Below are positions 23,116 through 35,092 of a stretch of 64,000 bases of DNA, in pieces. Made by a program: the position numbers and the translations under genes. The stretch comes from Henricia sp. BOLD:AAB3569 (taxonomy: Eukaryota > Echinodermata > Asteroidea > Spinulosida > Echinasteridae): contig JBBELK010000216.1 in NCBI GenBank assembly GCA_037783545.1, positions 1,054,001 to 1,118,000 of the forward strand. The letters run 5' to 3'. The notes under the pieces are model-generated. The model saw only the letters and a program-made list of their open reading frames with translations. It did no database searches and was not told where the DNA came from. Every line of letters begins with the position of its first letter. Position 1 is the first letter of the stretch.

Positions 23116-26100
23116 ATTGGCGTCATGAAAGTCGCACTAGTGGAGTGATTCCACGAGGTCATTCTTAGACTCGACGGCCGGAGCTGAAGCGGCCTGTTTC
23201 AAACAAAATGTGCAGAGAAAGGGTCAAACAAATTTAACACAGCATCTGATTTGTGACTTTTTATGTTTTCACATTTAAAAAATTGATTGCAATATTTGGC
23301 ATCGTGCCTAATCACCATGGAAATGAAACAACCAAACATGGGATGAGAGAGAAATCATGTGGGCATTGTCGGGATTTGAACCCAGGCAGATGTGCGGTGG
23401 CATAGTCTTTCAGGTTTTCCCTCAGGTTTCCATAGGGAAAACCTGAGGGAGTATATACCACTATGCCTCCTAGCTCATGCAGCTAGTACAGTATCTGCCC
23501 GGAGAGTCAGAGGTCTTGGGGATAACCCGAGGGAGTATACCACTGTGCCTCCTAGCTCATGCAGCTAGTACAGTATCTGCCCGGAGAGTCAGAGGTCTTG
23601 GGGAAAACCTGAGGGAGTATACCACTGTGCCTCATAGCTCAGCTATTAGAGTATCTGCCAGGAGAATCAGAGGTCTCAGGTTCGAATCTCGATGATATGA
23701 TTTTCCTCTTATTTCTTTCTAACCTTTGTGCAGGTCCATCGCCCATTGCAACAGGCACCCCTTGACCTCTGGCCTCTGTAGCAAACTGATAAACGATCAG
23801 TAGGCAGTCTTCACACAGCTGGACGATACGTCGGCAACAGGTCATTTCAGTGGTGGAGATGACGTCCGAACTCTTGCTGAAAATCATCTCCCACGAATTT
23901 CTGCAAATAACAGTCAGAAAGGTTAGAAAACAATATTCTGGTCGTTTTTGTAAAATCTATTTCTCGTTCTAAAGAGTTTCTGCAGCTATTGTCAAGGGAA
24001 TGGTCAAAGTAGAATTTGGTCTGCAAATAGAATTTGGCGTAATGGTTCTTTCCCCTCTTTCAGGTTTGATTCCCGCGTGGGTATGCGGACTGGGTTTACA
24101 GTCCTTACCCGACAGCGTGGGGTTTTTCCTCCCACTTCTAAAACTGTATCTCCTTCTTTGTCATCTCAAGTTGATAATAAAGTATAGTTAAAGCTAAAAC
24201 CGTATAGTTGACGGCATAATGGCCTTGGTTGCCAACGATGCTGTAAAGTTAGCGACAGCAACGACATTTTTTTTCCAACTAAAGGCTCGGTCACACAGGC
24301 CCCGATAACAAAAACGAGAAAATAAATCGCTCCCTGTTCAATCAATGGCTCAAGTCACACAGCATGCGATAACGTAAACTAAAACAAAAGACAAAAAGAT
24401 ACATCTCGTTACGATCAATCCTACAGCGATTTTACTTGGACAAGAAAGATCCGATATTTTCTTTTGCCCAATCCGAGTTGAACTAAAGAGTTCATTTGCA
24501 AAAACAGACAAGTGCCATTCAGGATATCTCATGTACCTCAAGATTTTCTGTTGTGCCTTTCAGAAAACACCCAGCAAAATGCAGATCTGAGGCATTCAAT
24601 TAGTAGAAGTGACTTGATTTTACCAATTTAATACCTTTTTTTTTTTTACATTTTGCTTGATATTTTCCGAGGTACAAAATATTAAATGGTGCTTATCTAT
24701 TTTTGCAAATGAACTCATCTATTCAGCTTTACCCTGTGCTAGAGAAACAGTTCCACAAGCCCTGCCCATGGCTCCAGAGCAGTCGGTTAAAAATCCTGGT
24801 GAAGAGACGATAGACCCTCAAGTTGTCCACGTCGTTTGAGTGCCACGTTCGTTGAAGCAGAGCTCGAACATTGGATCGTACGATGTCTACCACCTTCCTA
24901 CGTTTGATGGAGTCTAGCTTGACAAGCCAGTAGGAGGCTATCCGAGGTTTGTGGAATTTCCAGTTTTCCTGAATCTGTTTAGAAATAAACGGGGTGTGCT
25001 GTAAAGATGGTTATGTTTTCAGGCAATGAAATATGTGACCTGACTGTGCAAAATGAGTTGGATATTGCAGAGTCTGGGCTGAGTTTTCGCGACCAGTTCT
25101 AGAAATCAGCTAAAATGCTAAAATACAATGGAAATTCGGTTGGTACCCGAAAATTCCAGGCGGTACCCGGGTACTGTCCAGAATGTCCATTATACTTTTT
25201 TTAATGGCCTGGGTTGTAGATTTCACCACACTTCAGCCTTCCCAACTTGAGAAGCAACCATTACTTGTATTTTTATCCCTGGTTCGAATCCGATCACCGT
25301 ATTTCTGTTTAGTAACCGTTGATAAGATTCATTCAATCTCAAGAGATCATGAAATAATCAGTTAACATTTGTGGATGGAATGGCTTTTCACAAGAGGCAG
25401 GTGTGATTAGCATTTCTTGGTTCCTGGTTCGACTCCAACCCATGTGCATTTAGGATTACCAAACTATGCTAAGATTCATTTAATCTGAACAGATTTAATT
25501 AAATAATTGCCAGCCTCATGACTGAATGCAAGTATGACCAGCATTTCTTTGGTGACTGGTTCGACTCTAACCACTACCTATGTGAGATTCTAACCTGTGC
25601 CAAGATCCACTCAGCCTCTTCGTCTGTCTTGCCAGGGAACTTGATTCTCATCACGTTGAGTGCATTCAGAGTTCGCTTGGTCATTTCTTCCTCTCTCTCT
25701 TTAACAGCAGTAGCAAAGGCGTCGTCCTAAGATGAAAATAATGAGATAAAAAAACATGTAATGATGTGTAACATAGTACAGAGTGTGGGTAACGCATTGC
25801 TTTAAAGAATAGCGTACTTGGGAAAAAATATACGGAATGTCCCTGGGCAAGACACTTAATCTCAATTGCCTTGTAAATCCAAGCGATAATTTGTGAGCTG
25901 TTAGGGAATGTCATAATCTAAGTGTTGATAAGTTGTGCACTGTGGCCATGCAGCTGCCCAGTTGAAGTGAAATGGTTCTAAAGATTACCTGACGGCAGCA
26001 ATAATAATGGCAACAGTGCTTTGATACTTTGGTGATAAAGCACAAAACCAGCTATTATTATTATTATTATTATCCAGAAGTTGATTTAGACTTGCGTCAG

Positions 26101-29100
26101 GGAAATTTAATGTTAAGTAAGGTTGTTTTTGCCCTTACCCGACGTAATTATTAACACTGTATACTCAGTGCTTTCCCGAGACACTATGAAAAACTTTATA
26201 GCGTGCTCGGGTGGGACTCGAACCCACGACCAGGTCGTGGGTTCGAGTCCCACCCGAGCACGCTATGAAGTTTTTCATAGTGTCTCGGGAAAGTCGTGGG
26301 TTCGAGTCCCACCCGAGCACGCTATGAAGTTTTTCATAGTGTCTCGGGAAAGCACTGAGTATACAGTGTTAATAATTACGTCGGGTAAGGGCAAAAACAA
26401 CCTTACTTAACATTATTATCATCATTGTTTTGAGGTTAGACAAGACTTGGGGCCAATTTCATAAAGCTGTTTAGCAGAAAAAAATGCTTAATGCAAAATT
26501 TGTTTGCTTTATAAAAAAGGATTAGCAGTCAAAATCTTATGAAATGTGTATTACAACTGACTGGTGTTCTGCTATTCTTGCTAGGATCACAAGTTGCAAT
26601 ACAATTTTGAATATTAACCCATTTTTATAAAGCAAACAAATTTTGGATTAAGTAAGTTTTTCTGCGAAACAGCTCTATGAAATTGGCCCCTTGTGCAGCA
26701 GGCAAACGGTAAACAGCACTGACCATTGCTTGGTTGAGGTTGACTGTAGACATCTTGTTATTAATGGACGACATCGGCCGCGTTACAGAATGCGACCTTA
26801 ACCCAGAGGGCGCTTTAACTGCCGACTGCGGCCTCGACCTGATGAGTCCCTTAGCCGACTGAGGGCGCTGTTTAAGCATCGGTGAGGCTTGCGTGGCCCT
26901 TGTGAGGGAGCGCGAGGGTCTGAGCGGAGATTGATGATTGTCGATGGTGGAACTGTTGCTACTGGCGGTTTCCTGGGTGGAATCTGGGAGCGAGAGTTCA
27001 CATGACATGCTCTCTTCGTATTCGCCGGCCTCGTCTTGTACAAGGTGTTCGGTTACACTCGGCATGCTTGACAATGGCTGCAGCGATAGTGACCATAAAA
27101 AGGCGGTAAGAAACATTTAGTGCATAAATAATGAACCATTGTTTTATATAATACAACTCGACACATTCAATATGCAACTTCTTCGATGTTAACATGAAAT
27201 TTGTCTATAAGGTATAATTTGTACCTTTGGTCCTCGAGCAGCCATACCCTGTGCTCCAGGTGACGTGTCACATTGCTGTAACATATCCAGAATTTCTTCT
27301 TCCTTCATAGAGAGAAAATGAAAATATAAATTATATCATACAAAACCTCATTTGTCTCATTTACAGATTTCTGCCGGACAAAATCCAAAAGCAAATTCGA
27401 GAGGGTGAGTACAATTTACTAAAGTAAACCACAGTCAATCTAGACACCTTGACACTTGGTGGTTCGACTAGCTAGTCTGACTAGAGGAACCAAGCCCTGG
27501 GGGTTAGTTGATCTCTAGTCAGTTGGAATCATGCACATGAATTTTCAAGATGGCGGTAAGGTGAACTGCTGAAAGAATAATGGTCATCACCTCAACTTGC
27601 TGACAATTTTCATAAAAATCTGTTGCAGTTTTTGTTTCATACATGTAACTTCCTGTTGCTATTGGAATGCATGTTTCTACCTCTTCCCTGGCAGACCCAA
27701 AATAAGTGTACAGGGAACCAATAAAATGCAAGAGCCAATTATCTAGGGCCATGTCCAAATTATTTGGCTATTACTTGAAATTACACACGAGTCTATGGAA
27801 AGTAATCAAGCAGTCTAACTAGCGCCTACCATTGATTCATGTGTAATTTCAAGATCTACAATATACACTACTCACAATAAGTTAAGGATATTGGTATGTT
27901 GTCAATTTTGGAACTTCTTTTTTCAAATGACTGTTTTCACCTATTCCTGTGACAAGGTGTCTGTCATGCAGATACGATTGTCTAATCATATACAAAATGT
28001 TTGAAGAGGAATGCATACCCTCAAAAAAATATCTGCGTACACACCAAAATATCCCTTACTTATTGTGAGTAGTGTAATTCTGATGCAGCCTAGCCCTAGG
28101 GCCTTTTTAACTCACCCTGAGACTATTGTTGAAAGCACTAAGAGCATCTTGTTGCAAGGCTGCTGCTCTCCCAGACAGAAAGATCTGAAAAGCGTCCGTC
28201 AGTAGACGATAGTATCGATCCTGACTCATCTTATCCTGAGGCGGGTAGATTCGTCTAAACGACCCTATGTTACGGTTCTCGTAGTCCTCTCGTGCGTTGT
28301 CACGACGGACCTGGATTAGTTTGTCTCTCAGTTCTTGTTTTCGTTTCTCGATTGCTGCTTTTTGTTTCTCCTCCTCCTTTTAAAATTGTCAATCGAAAAA
28401 CCGTGAAAATGTTTGAGACTGTTTGTATAATATGTGGTATATTTAGGAGTTTTTGGTCAAAATAAAAATGCGCTGGAGAATTAGTAGCCTCACGTTCCAA
28501 ATTAGCTTTCTCAAAAGCTAATTTACAAGACAAACCAAATGTAGTACATAAAACTACTAAGTTTGGGGTTCAAAATCACTTGAAATGTTTACACTCTGGT
28601 TGACAGATATTTCACGTTATTTTGAAAAGAGTTCTTAGAGTGCAAATAACATTTTTCTCAATCAAGACTCACCGAAGTTTCAACGCCTGATCGTTTGGCA
28701 GGTCTGAAGAGTCGCTTCTGAGCTTCAGCTTTCTGAGCAGCGAGGCCTTTCTTCTTGTCCGCCAACTTCATGTTCAGGAGTTTGAAGGTGTCCGTTAAGA
28801 CGCCGTTCTTAATGTCAAAATCGATCTTCTCATCCGTGCCAAAGCTTGGGGCCCGGTTAATCTGGATTGTTGGGTGAGCATAAAAATGTTTTAATTCTTC
28901 ATGTGCTGTTCACGGGTTGGTTATTTTTTGGGAGTTGGGTCGGGTAGTGATAGGCTTGAGTGAAACCTCTCTGGATTCGATTAAAATAATTTTAGAATCG
29001 TGATTCCAATTTTTGGAGGAATCAATTCCCATTATTTTGGCAATTCCAGGAAGTACCCAACAATAGATGCAGAAATTACACAATTCTGGAAATTTGGGAT

Positions 29101-32100
29101 TGTTTTGTGTCAAATTTGCGAGATTTTTTTCCCCAAATTCAGTGCCAACTTTTGTTTTAAAACTGGAATTGTATCCAAATTTAACTGCGATTCTTGATTG
29201 GAACTGGAATTCATAAAAATAACTTTCGAATTGACTAAGCCTAGTAGCAATGCACTGTGGCAGTCACCGTGCTTAAAACAATTAAATTAACTAAATGTAA
29301 CCTGCTAACTTTTTTAAGCTTACCTCAATTAACCAAGGTTTGAGTTTGCGATCCAACATGATGTCAAAGCCGAGTATTTCAAAACAGCAACTATCGCTGC
29401 CGGAGGTTTGCCCAGGACGACACATGCGATAAGCGTGAAGGACGTGAGGTTCGGCTACAATCATTGTCTTGATAATCACGTCCTGGAAAATTGAATGGGT
29501 GCAATACAATGTGGAGTAAAGAAACTGGAATACAAACTGGAATAATAACTTGAATACAAACATTCAAGGAAAATAGAGGGTAATTGAGTCTAAACATTCA
29601 CTGGTAATCTAAAACGTCCATTGCTATAGCGCAGGGAAACGGTTCACTGGTTTTTGTGTAGACCCAGTAACCTTGGCAACACACAAAGGGTGACATGTTT
29701 ACTTTGGTTCTCTATTTACTCCAAAATTTGGCATTTTCTGAGATGGATTAATATAATCCCAATTTCTTTTTAAAGTACTCATACCGGAATGTCAAGGTAA
29801 TTGTACTTGGGGAAGTACTTTGAACTCGGTCTGATTTTGTTCTCATTCGTAAAAGTACAATTTGCACTCAGTGAAGTACTTGAAGAAACTTTTTAAATGA
29901 ATTCTTTTTTCATACTGTGCAAAGAGTCACATTCAGGAAGTAACTGATAGCATTTCATTTTGTGCTTTCACCAACATTTTAAGCAGAAGGTCCACGGTTC
30001 GAATCCTGGTGGAGCCAAGTTGCTTTTCACTGCATCCATATTTCCCAAACTGAGACATTTGTCCACATTTGTATCAAATTTATTCACCCCTGCAGTCCCT
30101 GGGTCATAATCCCTAGAATAATTGCTTATTCGTACACAATTTTAAGAAGATGACCGTTTTACTCACAGCGATCTTTTTCCACATGAGTGCTACATCATAG
30201 TCATTCTTCCGCAGGTAGTTATTGAGGAATTTGATTGAGCGCTTACTGCCAGTGTCGACATCTTCGCTTCGTTCAAAGTTACCGCTTCTCTTGTTGATCG
30301 AGTAGTTGGTCAAGTGCATGTACAACTGTTCCTACAGAGCAACGAAGGAACAATTAAAGGTAAGGCTAATATACAGTTTTAAAAAGAAATGAAAATTAAA
30401 GATCAAGGAGGCTGAGAGATGTAACATTTTATCGGTCAATAACGTGAATGAACACCTCTTGTGGCAAAGCTGACTGCACCAGCCTCTGTAAGAGCCGCTG
30501 AGGCAGGGTGCGCCACTCTGCCTGAAGTGCCTCCTGAGCTCCTGCACTTGGGAGACGTGCAGTTCCAGAGATCAGCTCATCCCACACAGATTCAATCCGG
30601 TTGAAACCCAACGAAATGGGTTTTCTGAGAGCCCTTAACTACAAGATTCTCCCAGAAATAGAAAATGTCACATTTCATTGCCGTGGGAATCACTTTGTCA
30701 TATGAACCTGGACGAAATAAATGAAGCGGAAGAGTCTTAAAAGTCAGTCAGTGCCTTGTTATCCACAAGTTCACCATATTTAACAGACTTCTGTTCTGAT
30801 CAAGAAATTAAATTTTATGAAAATTGTGTTTCTTTATTGGGACAGTATAAATTAATGATGAACATTTATAAAAATACAATAAACAAAAAGTAGTTTCTTA
30901 GACCAATACTTACCACATTACTGTCACTCGGGGCACAGTATTTCTCCGTGCTCAATCGTACAAGCCCATCGTTAAATAGAAATATCCTGAGGGGATCGCA
31001 GGATAGGACAAGTACGTAGACCCTCAAATCAAACTTGTAGCCTTCCAGTAGAAATGGCTTGTCCAAGTATTCTTGCACTATGGTCATATCGGTGGGCGGA
31101 ATACGCTCTCCGTTACGGTACAATGCAATCCTAAAATTAAAAATAGTAATAAATACGGTTATTATTTTTGTGAAACGGTCTAAAGCAATTTGTCCTTTAA
31201 AATTAAAAAAATAATAGTAATAATAAGAAATCTGGCTGACTTACCCATTTCCCATGGAGCCATTTGACGGCTTAGCAATAAATGTCCGATGCTTTTTTCG
31301 TTTCTTAAGATCCTGGGCATAATTCTGAAAGGCATTGTACTCCGAGGGAAGGATCCAGGTTCGAGGAACGAAATTATACTCGTCGGGGTGTGCACGTACC
31401 ATTCTGAAAGATGCGAGAAGATTTGATATGGTTAGTAATAATACCAGTTATGACATCGCTAGTTTCCCACAATATCAAGTTAATGGGGTTTGTGTGGTCA
31501 AAATGTATGCACAGATTGGTGGGTGTGTACCCACTTCCCACCGCAGACGTCCCATTGTTCCTCTTTTGTTTGGTGACTGCTCTAATTTGTTTTGGTATAC
31601 GATTCCAAACCGCAGACTCTTTTGGCAATCGTGGACCCTATTGTTTCTATTGTTAAACGTCCCCCATTTGAATACAGAAACCCCCCACTGAAATACACAT
31701 TCCATGTATAGGAAAGGTGCCAGGTGCATATTCGTTCCAAATCTCGTTTTCAAGACGAGGATTGGACGCATAAATAGGCTGGCACCTTTCCAATTGGCAG
31801 TTAGCACTCCATAGGCCTGAACAGGGGACACAATTGAACCGTCGTTCTGCGTGAATAGGGTGTATAGTTGTGGACCACACGAACATACTTGGCCATATTC
31901 CTTGCTAGCGAATCCTTGCGACAAATCTCCGCCATGCCTGGGAAATGATTGATTCTCTGGTACGATTTCAGCTGGGAAAACGCTTCGGCTGGGAGTGCTG
32001 TGTCGCTCCAGAACATGAAACTGAAATAAAATTTTTAGAATACTCGGAATAAAAGAAGAAAGTACAATCATGGTACCTTAAACAAGATTGTGAAATCTGT

Positions 32101-33175
32101 AAAGTGTTCAAGAAAGAATGTTTTGAGCTTACCAATTTGGGTCGTCATCCTTGGTTGAGTGAACCCCAAATGCTTGAGCAACTGAACGAACTGTAGATCA
32201 GAAGAGAGAAATGATAAAATTTGACACTTTGATTAAAAGTGCAAATAACTAAGTGATAAAATCCTATAGTTATGGGCTCGCGGAAAACCCATTTTGGTGT
32301 TTTTTTTCTTCAAAAACTAATATCCTCTGTGGGATGAGCATCACTGGATCTGCGCATTTCCCAAACAGCCCTAGAAGTACAGACACTAGCCTTTGTTAAG
32401 GCCTCACAGCTGGGTGAGTCGCGCACTAGAACGAGAGCGCCACTATGCGACGAGGACGGGACGAGCAGCGCCAGCTGTGAGGCCTTTGCTGACCCGGAAT
32501 AATTATTTATTAATGTATACAGCCCCTGTTACATTATTCATCCATGCGTTGTTGTGCTGCAAATGTATGTTTGTGTTGGCGCGCGCGCATTATTTCAAAC
32601 CGGTGCGCGCGAACCTGATTGGCTCGCATTGTTAGCCATTCAACGCAACACGCACACTGTGTAATACGATCATTAGCATTTTGCTACCTCTCAGGTAGCA
32701 AAATTCCGGGTCAGCAAAGGCCCACAGCTGGCGCTGCTCGTCCCGTCCTCGTCTCATGGTGGCGCTCTCGTTCTGGCGCGCGACTCACCCAGCTGTGAGG
32801 CCTTAACAAAGGCTATACAGACACTTCAGGCAAAGTGGCGCATCCTGCCTCAGTGGATCATACAGAGGCTGGTGCAGTCAGCCTTGCAGGAAGAGGTGCT
32901 CACACACATTACTGACCGATGAAATGTTATATACCTCTCAGCCTTCTCGATCTTTTCGTCAGGATATAAACAATTATTAGCAGTCTTATCTGATCGAGGA
33001 CAGTGCTCCACTTACCCACTTCATACTTGGTAAGAGTGACATTAATTCCAATCGGCGTTTTCTTCTTCTTAACTTTCTTCTTTGGTTTTAACTCCGTGTG
33101 GTTCTGTGTGTCCCCCTCATCCCACCCTGCCTCAACCGAGGAGGATCTCTTAGAAGTTGGGTCCAGTGACATCAT
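23064..33175 (-). CDS. TTLL7: Tubulin polyglutamylase TTLL7, 15 coding exons, complete
   Basis: Glutamate ligase that initiates and extends polyglutamate chains on tubulin tails (beta-tubulin in vertebrates). Exons: 33175-33016, 32190-32133, 32020-31889, 31403-31245, 31130-30914, 30331-30167, 29482-29324, 28861-28673, 28376-28116, 27302-27225, 27077-26724, 25726-25595, 24974-24733, 23900-23724, 23193-23064. They sum to 2613 nt in one frame, 870 aa (human 887). The TTL core spans about residues 40-400: YQRINHFPGMAEICRKD, FIAKPSNGSMGNG (nucleotide binding), EGYKFDLRVYVL, MHLTNYSINK, FEILGFDIMLDRKLKPWLIE and INRAPSFGTDEK. Residues 414-450 form a basic helix (EKRKQELRDKLIQVRRDN) matching TTLL7's cationic microtubule-binding segment. 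A Ser/Pro-rich linker (527-644) and a conserved C-terminal domain (688-825, LLWSHGQGLWNCF) follow. The GTCAGT donor of exon 11 and the last exon are the weakest calls. The first ATG lies 2 nt inside its exon, so an upstream leader exon is needed. Confidence 0.95.
23412..23700 (+). repeat. Tandem tRNA-like SINE heads, about 83-bp period, three copies
   Basis: Units start with gagggagtatata/ccactgtgcctc at about 23,445, 23,529 and 23,611. Each carries an A-box-like tagctcat/tagctcag block. Only the third retains a B-box (ggttcgaatctcg). A hairpin (ggttttccctcagg ... cctgagggag) precedes the array. It lies in the last intron of TTLL7. Related single heads occur at 36,490-36,590 and 54,043-54,115. 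Confidence 0.8.
25840..26078 (+). repeat. SINE fragment ending in (TTA)n, copy 1
   Basis: Matches the body of the full SINE at 42,870-43,200: cctgggcaagacacttaat, ccaagcgataa, ttgaagtgaaatggttct, agcaataataatgg. It ends in a tta microsatellite. The tRNA-like head is missing. In a TTLL7 intron. Confidence 0.75.
26111..26412. repeat. Head-to-head SINE palindrome with an internal tandem duplication
   Basis: The left arm (26,111-26,230) reads from the SINE tail (tgttaagtaaggttgttttt) inward to the B-box half (ggactcgaacccacgacc). The right arm repeats it inverted, ending in ccttacttaaca. The right arm holds an extra copy of about 59 bp (gtcgtgggttcgagtcccac at 26,234 and 26,293). The A-box half of the tRNA-like head is absent from both arms. 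In a TTLL7 intron. Confidence 0.9.
26449..26690. repeat. MITE, GGGGCCAATTTCAT family, copy 2
   Basis: Termini ggggccaatttcataaagct and gagctg-like agctctatgaaattggcccc are inverted. It lies in TTLL7 intron 11, with its right end only about 33 bp inside the 5' splice site of exon 11 (exon ends 26,724). Confidence 0.88.
27864..28076. repeat. Tc1-type MITE (tacactactcacaataagtt termini)
   Basis: About 213 bp. The left end tacactactcacaataagtt aaggatat is inverted at the right end (atatcccttacttattgtga, gtagtgta). The interior is AT-rich with no ORF. In TTLL7 intron 9. Confidence 0.85.
30434..30655 (-). mobile_element. Tc1/mariner transposase remnant in TTLL7 intron
   Basis: On the minus strand this reads IESVWDELISGTARLP, ALQAEWRTLPQRLLQRLVQS and LPQEVFIHVI. 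It resembles the C-terminal end of Tc1-like DDE transposases (IEhlWDeLgRR ... alqeeW..iPq..i..Li.Smp.R...vi). Only this fragment is left; no start or intact catalytic triad is visible. A related copy in opposite orientation lies at 32,270-32,925. Confidence 0.7.
32270..32925 (+). mobile_element. Second Tc1-like transposase remnant, split by a foldback element
   Basis: The flanks 32,270-32,387 and 32,805-32,925 align in order with the reverse complement of 30,434-30,655. Shared blocks include ggaaaacccattt, ctggatctgc ... cccaa, cttcaggcaaagtggcgca, ctgcctcagtgg and cagaggctggtgcagtcagc. The insertion at 32,388-32,814 interrupts it. Not coding now. It lies in TTLL7 intron 1. Confidence 0.7.
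32388..32814. mobile_element. Long-TIR foldback (Mutator-like MITE candidate) with 10-bp target duplication
   Basis: Inverted arms of about 110-120 bp: left agcctttgttaaggcctcac ... cagctgtgaggcctttgctg; right cagcaaaggcccacagctgg ... gtgaggccttaacaaaggct. The centre (about 32,500-32,690) has no ORF. The immediate flanks share tacagacact on both sides, and the interrupted transposase remnant resumes exactly after it. This supports a target-site duplication of about 10 bp. Confidence 0.85.
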
Positions 33176-33299
33176 TTCTAAATGTAAAAAAAAAATCAGA
33201 AAATTAAAAAGAACAATCCATTCCAAGACTATAGGCCTATATTGAGCAAACACTGCGATTCATTTTTATTATTATTATTTGGGTTTAATAAATTTCAAT

Positions 33300-34085
33300 T
33301 CGTAGGCCATAGGCGGAATTGCACGACGCTTACAAGTGTGTTCCACCTAAACATCAAGATACATAGGTGACTGGCGCCATTGGCAGCCAACGGCCAGAGA
33401 CACTGGCGAATGTCCTTACTCGTCATGAAAGAGTGCTCAGACATCATTTAAATACATTACACAACACACACGGGACCAACGGCTTTACATCCCTTTCAAA
33501 GGATTGAACAATGCATAGTTCCGACCTGTCAATCAAGCCGAACCCGCGACCAATCACAACAGAGCTAGCAGACGGCGCCCACATAGGTCAAAGTGATGCA
33601 ATCATCACACAAATCACGCGATTTTCTGCCCATACAGTTTGTATGTTGTATGCGCCAGTGACCGGGTGAATTTTGGTTTCAATGTCGGGCGATTCGCTGT
33701 TCAAAGGTAGGAAAGCGCATTGTTATGGAATATATGTCATCCCTGCATTACTAGCCCTTCGCTCAGTGTGTGCTACGGTACCTGTCGACCTCAAAACATA
33801 AATACCTTTGAGTTTTCTCCAATTAATCTGTGCTTTCCATGCCGAGTCCCGTTGCTTTGTACGTTAATGTCGCAATTTTTTTGTGATGGCTTGTGAGCAC
33901 ATAGCAACAATATCTAAGGGGCGGGGTTAACTGGGCAATCTCGGAACTATGCATTGTGGTTAGTGCCTTGCTTAAGGGCACAGGTACCATGGCTGGGTAT
34001 CAAACCCGCAACACCGAGTTTTCATTGTTTTGCGAGTCAATGACCCAAGGCTACGCCACTAAGCCACGGTACCCCACATATTCAA
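33300..34085 (-). repeat. tRNA-derived SINE (minus orientation) interrupted by a MITE
   Basis: The right end, read on the minus strand, is a tRNA-like head (ggtaccgtggcttagtggcg, cattgactcgca, ttgcgggtttgatacc). The body continues leftward (ggctttacatccctttcaaa, actcgtcatgaaagagtgct, ggccagagacactgg) and matches the SINE at 38,121-38,450. The element at 33,510-33,955 interrupts it. Confidence 0.8.
33510..33955. repeat. MITE with aatgcatagttccga termini, copy 1, nested in a SINE
   Basis: About 446 bp. Inverted ends aatgcatagttccga and tcggaactatgcatt. The interior contains gtcaatcaagccgaacccgc and ctgttcaaaggtaggaaagc. A second copy is at 56,282-56,742, and an internal piece is found at 52,987-53,078. 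Confidence 0.88.
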
Positions 34086-34837
34086 AATTATGTTTGTCAA
34101 AGGGTATTTATTCTCGGCCATTCTTACCTATATTCAATTAGGAATCCCAAAGCTTGCATATATTGTAGGCTCCACGTAACACCAGCCGTCTGTTGCATTT
34201 GACTTGGGATGGGATCCATACCTCGCTGACATCACTTTCTCATCCCAAAAACACGACGATACACACAGTATCGTGGGTTTAATTGAAAGTCAACACCATC
34301 TGCCAATATTTTTCTTTTGATGTTAATGTTTCATGTGATGAAACACAATTCGTTAGCTCAAAGGTCATTCCTCTTGATTGGTTAGTTCAGTTGCCTAGCA
34401 ACCAAGCAGCTCCGCAATCTCCATGAATGATCTATGTGGCGTGCTCATAAGCTTTTGAAAAAGAAATTAATTACGATTCCGATCTTGACTGACGTTGTAC
34501 AATGCACAAATATTTGATCACAGTTCGTCCAGCCATGGTTTCCGTGCAACACAGAAAACGGATCCCTGGTATGCATTGACTGCTTGCTCATTCCGATTTG
34601 AAGTAGCTAGTGTAAATGTTGTTTACACATGAAGCAGCAAGCGACATATTGAAGGCCCTGCCATCAGAGAAGTGAAGTCAATTCACTTGCAAGTTCTGTA
34701 TTTAAATGAAAATGCAATCATTAAACCAATTATTACATGTAGGCCTATACAATTTATAGTTAAACTTATAGGTCATCATGTAGAGTCGTTATAAATAAAG
34801 GATATTAAATTACTGCAGAAAGTAATGTACTAAATTG

Positions 34838-35092
34838 TGGCGTGAGTGGTCCGTGCGTAAGTGTGACAACGAGGGCGCTGTGTGCGCATGTGAATAGTTA
34901 TCTTGTGCACTAACCTAATGCAATTTTTGAAGGAGAAATGTGATTTTTCTATAGAAAAGCAACATTTGCGACAAAAGTGTAAAAGTGGGAAGTAGGTAGG
35001 CTAGGTCTTTAATCGTAGAATTATATTATCTAATTCCAGGAGGTAATTTCCTTCAAATTTTTTTTCCAATTTATACGGAAAAAATACCATAA
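34838..35092 (-). repeat. Half copy of the ggtattttttccgtatac MITE family
   Basis: Matches the right half of the element at 37,684-38,090: aaaagcaacatttgcgacaa, aagtgggaagta, ccaggaggtaatttccttca, ending ggaaaaaatacca. It directly abuts the hairpin MITE at 35,090. Confidence 0.65.

Noticed and set aside
31475-32071. 198-codon minus-strand open frame
   Set aside because: Another frame over TTLL7 exon 3 and its intron; the true exon is 32,020-31,889 in a different frame.
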